A stretch of DNA of 6,536 nt from JANQLC01 sp036881805 (lineage in GTDB: Bacteria; Bacteroidota; Bacteroidia; Flavobacteriales; JANQLC01): positions 1 to 6,536 of the forward strand of contig JBAJNK010000059.1 of NCBI GenBank assembly GCA_036881805.1, written 5' to 3'. Positions 1 through 5,566 of the stretch are shown piece after piece. A program made the translations under genes and the position numbers. The notes beneath the pieces are model-generated. The model was given only the letters and a program-made list of their open reading frames with translations. It had not been told where the DNA came from and did not search any database. The first letter of the stretch is position 1, and each line of letters starts with the position of its first letter.

Positions 1-255
1 ACCAGTTTTGGCTTTGCCACCACGAGAACGGACATAGGAACTGGGTCGTTATATTTCAACAACAACCCGAGCCGATTAATAGGCTGATTATCAGCGTAAA
101 AATAATCTGTTTGGTATTCCCATTTGCCGCAGTTCCACTTTCCCCAGCGGAATTCATATCATCGCGCAAAACTTTGCATAAACAATCGATCACCCACCAC
201 AATAGGTATACCATATAGTATTTCTTTTTGTGTTTTTATATAATTAATCATACTT
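1..255. other. 5' flank with ambiguous partial frames and the leader of the first lipoprotein gene
   Basis: No gene can be assigned here with confidence. Plus frame 1 is open from the window edge and ends at a TGA at 85-87; its 28 residues (ending SLYFNNNPSRLIG) could be the C-terminus of an upstream gene. Plus frame 3 is also open from the edge to a TAG at 216-218. On the minus strand, 158 down to 1 is open for 52 codons with a Trp/Tyr-rich, protein-like composition, but it has no ATG start and an in-frame TGA (159-161) separates it from an ATG at 249-251. A small hairpin (GCTGA-TTA-TCAGC, 83-95) overlaps the frame-1 stop. The last 40 bases before 256 are AT-rich with no Shine-Dalgarno sequence, which is normal for Bacteroidota leaders. 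Confidence 0.4.
185..212 (+). promoter_or_regulatory. candidate upstream element with GGTATACC palindrome, before lipoprotein gene 1
   Basis: The order ATCGA, CCACCAC (194-200), then the perfect 8-bp palindrome GGTATACC (205-212) lies 44 bases before the ATG at 256. The same order (ATCGA, CCACCAC, ATACC) recurs before lipoprotein gene 2 at 1296-1317, and GGTATACC itself recurs at 1283-1290. This could be an operator or promoter-proximal element shared by the paralogs, or simply a remnant of the duplication that made them. I see no convincing Bacteroidota -33/-7 pair (TTTG / TAnnTTTG) at normal spacing; TCTTTTTG at 223-230 is the nearest -7-like string. Confidence 0.3.
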
Positions 256-1239
256 ATGAAATCAATCGACAAAATAAAGCGAAAACCATTGGGATTATGG
301 ATGGGGTATGCCTTATTATTAACAGCGTGTCAAAGAGACGAACAGCAATTGAGCGCTGCATTGCGTTTTTCAATTCACGTTCAGGAGATACCGCGTGCTC
401 AGGAGGTAGGGATTGCAAACCAAACCCATGCAGATAAAGGCGCACAGATAACAGGTCAAGCGGAACAGCGAGTCGCAAAAACGGCGAGCCCAACAGCAAG
501 AGAAGAAACAGAGACAACCACAACGGACGATCCGACTGTGGTTAAAATACAAATAAGCATCTCAGATGGAAGTGCTGCCACAATAGATACGACTTTGACA
601 TATGACGAAACACGTAATATTTCGGGACCATTATACTTGGCTCCGGGCACTTATTTCATCACTAATTTTTTGGCAAAAAACAGCAGTAATACAACGATCT
701 ATACAGCACCTGAGAAGGGCAGCAGTATGAGTCAATTCGTGTCTCAACCCCTTCCTTTAGCGTTTACCATTGCTGCTAAAAGCATGCGACGAGCCAGGGT
801 GGATGTGATTCCTGCAAACGGTAGGGGAAGTCGAGAATTTGGACATACGGATTTTTCAGTTCATATCGTGCCGATTTCACATTTTCACCTAGCTGTTTTG
901 GATGGCGAAACCCAGGCGCTTATCGACTTTTACCTAACCCTATCCGCAAGCACCGCGAGAGACCCAAGAGATGGCAGTACAAAGCAGACAGCCAAAAGAG
1001 TATTCATCGATAATCGTCATTATAAGGCCGGAATCTGGCGCATTCTCATTCCTGAAACGTATGGGGATTTTTACATCCGGATTTCAGCGTCAGGCCACCA
1101 AACGATGGTGCAAACAAAGACGCTGAAAGAATTAAAGGCACGGGTATATCCAAATGTTTGGAATGTTTATCTCAAACAGACTAGAGAAAAGCCGCACCGG
1201 AATAACCTTCAAGGAACCCAATTGAATGCTGCGAGTTAA
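256..1239 (+). CDS. predicted surface lipoprotein, two-domain paralog 1
   Basis: Protein of 327 aa with a lipoprotein signal peptide: a basic n-region (KIKRK), a short hydrophobic core and lipobox L-T-A-C with Cys25. The residues after Cys (QRDEQ) resemble the acidic export signal known for surface-exposed Bacteroidota lipoproteins. A low-complexity Thr/Glu linker (about 76-94) leads to a beta-rich domain (about 94-188) with the marks DTTLT, LAPGTYFIT, IYTAPEKGS and SQPLPLAFTI. A second domain (about 196-308) contains HTDFSVHIVPISHF, RVFID and IPETYGDFYIRI. The following gene product matches it throughout, and the third gene matches its first domain. Start ATG 256 is chosen because the next Met (16) would leave a signal peptide too short and without positive charge. 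The function is unknown; binding or adhesion at the cell surface is an inference. I recall similar strings in Bacteroidota lipoproteins of unknown role. Confidence 0.88.
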   Translation: MKSIDKIKRKPLGLWMGYALLLTACQRDEQQLSAALRFSIHVQEIPRAQEVGIANQTHADKGAQITGQAEQRVAKTASPTAREETETTTTDDPTVVKIQISISDGSAATIDTTLTYDETRNISGPLYLAPGTYFITNFLAKNSSNTTIYTAPEKGSSMSQFVSQPLPLAFTIAAKSMRRARVDVIPANGRGSREFGHTDFSVHIVPISHFHLAVLDGETQALIDFYLTLSASTARDPRDGSTKQTAKRVFIDNRHYKAGIWRILIPETYGDFYIRISASGHQTMVQTKTLKELKARVYPNVWNVYLKQTREKPHRNNLQGTQLNAAS

Positions 1240-1282
1240 AAGCAATGTAACCCATAAAGCGCGGATATACAGATCGGCTGGG

Positions 1283-1317
1283 GGTATACCGCTTTATCGA
1301 CCACCACCTGTGATACC
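1283..1317 (+). promoter_or_regulatory. candidate upstream element, second copy, before lipoprotein gene 2
   Basis: GGTATACC (1283-1290) is followed by ATCGA (1296-1300), CCACCAC (1301-1307) and ATACC (1313-1317). The three blocks ATCGA, CCACCAC and ATACC occur in the same order at 185-212 before gene 1, with a few bases of spacing difference. The distance to the ATG at 1393 is 75 bases, against 43 before gene 1. Its role is inferred only from recurrence. Confidence 0.3.
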
Positions 1318-1323
1318 GCTCTT

Positions 1324-1339
1324 GTGTGCTTTGGCACAC
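1324..1339 (+). terminator. possible hairpin terminator or attenuator after lipoprotein gene 1
   Basis: A perfect inverted repeat (GTGTGC, loop TTTG, GCACAC) forms a 6-bp stem with four G-C pairs, 85 bases after the stop of gene 1. It is followed by TTCTTG, an imperfect and short T-run, so it would be a weak intrinsic terminator. It could instead be a 5' leader hairpin of gene 2. Confidence 0.3.
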
Positions 1340-1392
1340 TTCTTGCGAGTATACCGTAAAGTTAATAATTAAAATCGATAAAAAAGAAAATT

Positions 1393-2289
1393 ATGAAAAA
1401 TTTAGTTAGATTGGTGATGGGGCTCGCCTTGTTAACCGCCTGTCAAAAAGATGAGCCGTATTTAAGCTCCGCATTGCGCTTTCAAATGAATGTTAAGCGA
1501 TTACCGATGGTTGCTCAAGCCAATGGAAATCCAGGAATAGCAATGGTGAACGAATCGACATCGGAAGAAACAGAGATGGGTGCGCAGCGTCCGACTCAAA
1601 TAGAAATAGCCATTAATAAGGGAGATCAAAAAATAGTGGATACGACTTTGACATGCGACGCTACAAAACTTTCACAATCATTATCCTTAGATCCAGGCAC
1701 TTATTTCGTCACGAAGTTTTTGGCAAAAAACGATGCGAATCAGACGATCTATCTCGTACCTAAAACGGGTAGTAAAGTGGAAAAATATGTGTCCCAAGCA
1801 CTTCCCTTACAATTTACAGTTACTACAAGTAACGAAAAGAAGCAAGTTAACGTAGATGTATTGCCTTATACAGATTCGGGAGATGACGATCTGGATATAC
1901 TCGGACAATATGGGTATTCCAGTCTTTTATTTCATGTGGTGCCGCTTTCAAGATTTGAACTAGCTGTTTTTGATGACGACACCTGGGATCTTATCGATTC
2001 ACACCTATACCTAAGTTCATCCTGGATGAAACAAGAAAAAAGTGAGGATTTAAAGAAGGTAAAGAAAAGGGTATTTTTCGATTATGATTTGGAAGCCGGC
2101 ACCCATGGCATACTCTTTCCTGAAACGTATGGCAAATTCTTTATCAAGATTACAGCGGATGGCTATGAATCGTATTCCACGAACAAAAAGATGGAAGAAT
2201 TGAAAGGTTTTAAAGGAGCGCTAAACGTTTGGCAGGTTTATCTAAAAAAGGCGGACAGCGAACCAACGAATACCAGAAAGAGTGGATAA
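1393..2289 (+). CDS. predicted surface lipoprotein, two-domain paralog 2
   Basis: Protein of 298 aa and a clear paralog of the preceding gene product. The signal peptide is short (MKNLVRLVMGLALLTAC) with lipobox L-T-A-C at Cys17, followed by QKDE, which is close to the QKDDE-type lipoprotein export signal described in Capnocytophaga. Domain 1 (about 68-160) has DTTLT, LDPGTYFVTKFLAKN, IYLVPKTGS and SQALPLQFTV, aligning almost residue for residue with paralog 1. Domain 2 (about 172-285) has YSSLLFHVVPLSRFELAVFD, RVFFDYD, FPETYGKFFIKI and NVWQVYLKK. It lacks the Thr/Glu-rich linker of paralog 1. The gap to the next gene is 74 bases, so co-transcription with it is likely. It probably sits on the outer membrane facing outward; its ligand or partner is unknown. 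The C-terminal tail after about 286 is polar and not conserved between the two. Confidence 0.9.
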   Translation: MKNLVRLVMGLALLTACQKDEPYLSSALRFQMNVKRLPMVAQANGNPGIAMVNESTSEETEMGAQRPTQIEIAINKGDQKIVDTTLTCDATKLSQSLSLDPGTYFVTKFLAKNDANQTIYLVPKTGSKVEKYVSQALPLQFTVTTSNEKKQVNVDVLPYTDSGDDDLDILGQYGYSSLLFHVVPLSRFELAVFDDDTWDLIDSHLYLSSSWMKQEKSEDLKKVKKRVFFDYDLEAGTHGILFPETYGKFFIKITADGYESYSTNKKMEELKGFKGALNVWQVYLKKADSEPTNTRKSG

Positions 2290-2363
2290 TAGATCAATCC
2301 ATTGATTCGAAGTTAAAAAAAGCTGTAACTCCTGCTTCTAGCCATTAAAAATGATTCACAACT

Positions 2364-5300
2364 GTGAGACGGTTCCTGCTGCTATATACCGCTTTGCTCC
2401 TCTTGTCCGCTTGCCGAGAAGACGACTTGGCAATGGGGGGAACCGAGCAACTGCGCTTGACGGTGGACTTAAAAACAAGCGCTTTGAACCATGCGGTAGC
2501 GCGTAATGGAACCCGAGGAGAAGCCAGTTCAACTGTCGCAGTCGTGACGATCAAAGACGGTGAAGATGCGATTTACGACCACAAAGCCCTACAGCTCTTT
2601 GCCGACGGTAGCGGACACCGCGCTTCAGCGTATTTGAGTGTAATGCCCGATCGGTCTTATACGATTGAAAGCTGTGTCGTAACAATCGATGATCAAGACC
2701 TAGCTACGCCTGATCGAGGCAGCGAGCTGGCACAATACGTAAACACGCCTTTACCCATCTCCTTTGAGGTGGTGCGAGGGCATCCCTTACAAACGCTTTC
2801 CCTAGAAGTACTACCTGCCGACGATGTTGCAGCGGAGTATCAAGTAGACTACTCTCGCTTTGTACGCATTCCCGACAAAAACTTCAGGACGTATTTAATC
2901 AGTCGATTTAAAGCGGCTTTTTTCGGCCGATGGATGGACCCCTCAAATCCAAGCGTATTAGAAGCCGAACAAATCGACGTACACGGCAGGCAGATCCCTT
3001 CCCTACAGGGCATTGAGTGCTTCACGGGTTTGAAAACCTTGAAATGCGATGACAACCAATTGGGAGAATTAAAGTTAGCTAAAAATGAGAAGTTGACGTA
3101 TTTATCCTGTTCTTCCAATCAGCTGACGGAATTAAAGCTGGAATCGCAGGAACAGCTGGAAACGCTATACTGCCAAAGAAATAAACTAAAGGTGCTCGAT
3201 ATCAGCCCAAACAAATCCGCGACATCTCTGCACTGCGCCGAGAATCAATTGACCGATTTAACGTTGAGCAACAATCTGAGGGTATTGGATTGCAGTGGAA
3301 ACAAATTAACGCGCCTGGATTTAAGCCAAAATACCGACTTGAACGAGCTCTACTGCCAAAACAACCCCCTCACCGAACTGGACATAAGAAAACTCAAAAA
3401 GGAGGCGGACGATGAGAAACTCCAAATCTACGGGGGGGAAGGGACACCACATCAATTGCGGACTTTACGGGTACACGAATTTTCAGAAAATCACGAGGAA
3501 TTCAAAGACGTAAAGCGCACAACCCCCGAGGCGATTATCTCCACCTATGACGACGACGACAAACAGATTTGTAGCGATTACGACCCGATTGCAGAACAAT
3601 GCAAAGATGGTACCGGCGACAAGGGCGGTGGCAGCGACAAAGCGGTAACTGCTGGTGGTACCACAACAGTCGTAGTAAGCACAGCAACAGCCTTTGGGTA
3701 TGGTATTAAAAAAGTAAAAGACACAAAAAAAGTAGTAGGAGTTGGCTCTCAAACGGTGGAAATGACCGAAAGAACTCCTAGTAAAGAAATTTCGTCCTCC
3801 AGCGAGGAAGAAACCCCTAGTAAAGAGGATCCACCCTCCAGCGAAGAAGAAGAGTCTATTACAAAAAAGATTGTAGAAGAAGCAAAAGAAGAAGCAAAAG
3901 AAGAGGCCGTCGATCAGTCTGAGCAACAGGCTTGCGAATCGATGTCTGATCCAGACAAAAAAGCTATATGCGAACAGGCGAAACAGGCCAAGGATTTAGG
4001 TAAAACCGGTTTTGATCTTTCCGGTGCGGGTCAATCGGTCAAAAAAGGTAAATCAGAACTTGGAAGCGCCCAAGTCGAAACTAAACCCACAAAAAAACAT
4101 ACCGAAGGAGAAGGTTCATCCGAAATCACTGGTGAAACCCGAACCACAGAAACCACAACGACTAGTAGCAAAGGCACCACAAGCAAAACTAAGACCACAG
4201 TAGATCCAGCGCGTATTGACGATATAACCGATTCGCGCCCAGATGCCGTACATCAATTAGACAACGCCAACATAAAGGGAAAGGAAGCAAAAGAGCTAAA
4301 AACAAATGCAGAGAAAACAACAACCGATGCAGATGATATAATAGGAAAAGTAGAGCGTAGAGAAATAAAACCCAAATCAGTCCATGTAATCCACATTAGA
4401 AGAAAATTATTGCACCAACGCACACATTTATCAAAAGAGATAGAAGAAAGATATAGCGCAGTAGCAGAAGCAGGTAAATCGCTGGAGGCGGTAGAGGTAA
4501 AAATAAGTAAACTAGAGTCGATAGAAACCGCATTAAAAAGAGAAGGAAAACTAGACGAAGGGCTAAAAGCAAAACTAGACACAAAAGGAGCGGCTTTAGT
4601 GGAAGAAGAAGGCATAAGAGAAGACGTATCCAATAATTACAGACAACAGATAGAGGCATTGACAAAAGCAAGAGATGGTATAGTAATAAAACAATCAGCG
4701 CTAAACCAAATCGCACCCACAGGATATTCAGCACATAAGCGTGAAGCAGTCGGCAAGACTCAAACCACGAGTAGCACTACAACTGAATCCAAGGGAGGTA
4801 CCCCGACCAAACAGACCGAAATCACGGAAGAAACCAAGACGACTAGCCGTGAAGAAGTCGCAGGCGAAACGACGCGCCCAGGAGAACAACCCGGTACTAG
4901 TCCTAGAGGCGCCACAAGCCAAACTCGAACCAGAACCCCGAGCACCAAATCCGATCCTGTCACACAGGCCCGAATTAAATTACACCAAGCCCAACAAAAG
5001 GGAGAAGAAGCGGAGAATCTAAAAGCAGAAGTAGAAGAAACAATAACCCATGCAGATGAAATAATAGGAAAATTAAAGCGTGAAGAATTAGCTCCAACAT
5101 CACAAGATGTATGCGCCACCAGAAGAAAATTAAGGGACCAACGCACACATTTATCAAAAGAGATAGAAGAAAGGTACGATTCAGCAAAAATAGCGCGTAA
5201 ACCGCTGGATGCGGTAAAGAGAAAAATAGAAGAATTACCGGAAGGGGAAAGGGAATCGCTATCAAAGGAATTAGAAAGAAGAAGCAGATTATTCAAAGCG

Positions 5301-5507
5301 TATAGGCGACAGGAAAAGGCATTGATAAAAACAAGAGATGATCTAGTAATAAAACTATCAGCGCTAAACGAAATAGCCCCTCCTAACGTGCCAACCCATC
5401 GGAGGCGAACCCAGTCGGTAAAAGACTTGCGCAACCCAGGTAGGAACGGGCCGATCACTTACATATGCATCCAGCTTAAACCGCCAATATTTTCAGCCTC
5501 GATTTAA
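2364..5507 (+). CDS. large mosaic surface lipoprotein: paralog domain, LRR, acidic/Thr stalk, duplicated coiled-coil-like modules
   Basis: Protein of 1047 aa. The start is GTG 2364: an in-frame TGA lies at 2352-2354, and this start gives a proper signal peptide with lipobox L-S-A-C at Cys17, then REDD. Residues about 57-153 resemble domain 1 of the two preceding lipoproteins (LSVMPDRSYTI, GSELAQYVNTPLPISFEV, LEVLPAD). Residues 167-222 form an LRR cap (RIPDKNFRTYL ... LQGIECF), and 223-346 hold six LRRs of the LxCxxNxLxxLxL type with one Cys per unit (228, 249, 270, 291, 310, 331). Then come Cys pairs 403/413 and 524/536, a mildly hydrophobic stretch (428-448), a Ser/Glu repeat (471-496) and Thr-rich linkers (about 572-615, 798-865). 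Charged helical modules occupy about 628-785 and 869-1006. A surface-exposed binding or adhesin role is inferred; no catalytic motif is seen. The tail after about 1010 looks unrelated to the modules. Confidence 0.9.
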   Translation: MRRFLLLYTALLLLSACREDDLAMGGTEQLRLTVDLKTSALNHAVARNGTRGEASSTVAVVTIKDGEDAIYDHKALQLFADGSGHRASAYLSVMPDRSYTIESCVVTIDDQDLATPDRGSELAQYVNTPLPISFEVVRGHPLQTLSLEVLPADDVAAEYQVDYSRFVRIPDKNFRTYLISRFKAAFFGRWMDPSNPSVLEAEQIDVHGRQIPSLQGIECFTGLKTLKCDDNQLGELKLAKNEKLTYLSCSSNQLTELKLESQEQLETLYCQRNKLKVLDISPNKSATSLHCAENQLTDLTLSNNLRVLDCSGNKLTRLDLSQNTDLNELYCQNNPLTELDIRKLKKEADDEKLQIYGGEGTPHQLRTLRVHEFSENHEEFKDVKRTTPEAIISTYDDDDKQICSDYDPIAEQCKDGTGDKGGGSDKAVTAGGTTTVVVSTATAFGYGIKKVKDTKKVVGVGSQTVEMTERTPSKEISSSSEEETPSKEDPPSSEEEESITKKIVEEAKEEAKEEAVDQSEQQACESMSDPDKKAICEQAKQAKDLGKTGFDLSGAGQSVKKGKSELGSAQVETKPTKKHTEGEGSSEITGETRTTETTTTSSKGTTSKTKTTVDPARIDDITDSRPDAVHQLDNANIKGKEAKELKTNAEKTTTDADDIIGKVERREIKPKSVHVIHIRRKLLHQRTHLSKEIEERYSAVAEAGKSLEAVEVKISKLESIETALKREGKLDEGLKAKLDTKGAALVEEEGIREDVSNNYRQQIEALTKARDGIVIKQSALNQIAPTGYSAHKREAVGKTQTTSSTTTESKGGTPTKQTEITEETKTTSREEVAGETTRPGEQPGTSPRGATSQTRTRTPSTKSDPVTQARIKLHQAQQKGEEAENLKAEVEETITHADEIIGKLKREELAPTSQDVCATRRKLRDQRTHLSKEIEERYDSAKIARKPLDAVKRKIEELPEGERESLSKELERRSRLFKAYRRQEKALIKTRDDLVIKLSALNEIAPPNVPTHRRRTQSVKDLRNPGRNGPITYICIQLKPPIFSASI
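2862..3401 (+). repeat. leucine-rich repeat domain coding region with N-terminal cap
   Basis: The cap (residues 167-222) has the usual Bacteroidota form IPD-NFR-YL followed by an ID-V/G-I-L-GIE-F pattern. Six repeats start at residues 223, 244, 265, 286, 305 and 326. Five are 21 residues or close to it, and the fourth is 19. The consensus is L-x-x-L-x-C-x-x-N-x-L-x-x-L-x-L. This type commonly mediates protein binding on the cell surface. A final degenerate unit may lie at 366-371 (LRTLRV). Confidence 0.85.
3774..3851 (+). repeat. 39-bp in-frame tandem repeat (TPSKE-x-SSEEE), two copies
   Basis: Copies at 3774-3812 and 3813-3851 encode TPSKEISSSSEEE and TPSKEDPPSSEEE. The unit is acidic, Ser-rich and probably disordered, forming a spacer between the LRR and the helical modules. 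The copies are near identical at their ends and differ in the middle. Confidence 0.85.
3876..3908 (+). repeat. 12-bp microrepeat GAAGAAGCAAAA (EEAK)
   Basis: Two exact copies (3876-3887, 3888-3899) and a partial third encode EEAKEEAKEEA, a short charged helical segment. The repeat is in frame, so slippage would change length without breaking the reading frame. Confidence 0.8.
4245..4718 (+). repeat. charged helical module, copy A (158 residues)
   Basis: Residues about 628-785 of the mosaic lipoprotein. It is Lys/Glu/Arg-rich with almost no Pro or Gly inside and is likely a coiled coil or helical bundle. Landmarks are DADDIIGK, RRKL--QRTHLSKEIEERY, EALTKARDGIVIK and SALNQIAP, all matched in copy B about 241 residues later. 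A 37-base stretch (4414-4450) is identical to 5137-5173. Copy A is about 20 residues longer than copy B in the segment before EALTKARD. Confidence 0.85.
4968..5381 (+). repeat. charged helical module, copy B (138 residues)
   Basis: Residues about 869-1006. It matches copy A with HADEIIGK, RRKLRDQRTHLSKEIEERY, KALIKTRDDLVIK and SALNEIAP. The preceding Thr-rich linker is also duplicated: 4896-4932 aligns with 4161-4197 at 28 of 37 bases, at an offset of 735 against 723 in the module core. The duplicated unit was therefore linker plus module, with a few codons of indel since. Confidence 0.85.
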
Positions 5508-5566
5508 CAGCTCACAAGTGGTCTTTGGGTTATAATTTCGATATTTGCAGTGCTGAATCACCCATA
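5508..5566 (+). promoter_or_regulatory. short leader of the GNAT-like gene with a possible promoter
   Basis: The gap contains TATAAT (5531-5536) and GATATTTG (5540-5547), which matches the Bacteroidota -7 consensus TAnnTTTG at five of six positions. TTTG at 5524-5527 is only 12 bases upstream, shorter than the usual spacing, so the promoter call is weak. No terminator hairpin was seen after the preceding gene. Confidence 0.3.

Larger units (their letters stand above)
1240..1392 (+). other. intergenic region between lipoprotein paralogs 1 and 2
   Basis: This 153-base gap has no credible ORF. It contains the GGTATACC palindrome (1283-1290), an ATCGA/CCACCAC/ATACC block (1296-1317) similar to the one before gene 1, a perfect 6-bp hairpin (1324-1339), a further GTATACC (1349-1355) and an AT-rich, purine-rich leader (about 1357-1392) without a Shine-Dalgarno sequence. 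TTTG at 1330-1333 followed after 23 bases by TAAAGTTA is only a weak fit to the Bacteroidota promoter consensus. Its size and content suggest gene 2 may have its own promoter even if readthrough from gene 1 occurs. Confidence 0.5.

Noticed and set aside
228..437. 69-codon plus-strand frame overlapping the start of lipoprotein gene 1
   Set aside because: It overlaps the lipoprotein signal peptide and domain in another frame and has no recognisable features.
2293..2306. Inverted repeat ATCAAT-CC-ATTGAT between lipoprotein genes 2 and 3
   Set aside because: It is AT-rich with a short loop and no following T-run, too weak to call a terminator; recorded only as a small palindrome.
2351..2506. ATG at 2351 as the start of gene 3
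   Set aside because: It is in a different frame, giving a 51-residue peptide with no features. GTG at 2364 gives the lipoprotein signal peptide.
3549..3563. DDDDK at residues 396-400, resembling an enterokinase cleavage site
   Set aside because: Acidic runs are common in this stalk, and the match has no biological meaning in a bacterial surface protein.
3483..3926. 147-codon minus-strand open frame rich in Phe and Cys
   Set aside because: Its composition is the complement of Lys/Glu codons in the stalk region; it is a shadow frame without independent support.
3774..5381. Repeats considered as a CRISPR array
   Set aside because: The repeats are in-frame protein-coding units of unequal length without a constant repeat/spacer pattern.
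4760..5458. 232-codon minus-strand open frame opposite the second linker and module B
   Set aside because: It lies entirely antisense to a well-supported coding region. Its openness and internal repeat (SYLSSISFDKCVRW-like) follow from the A-rich codons and duplication on the other strand.
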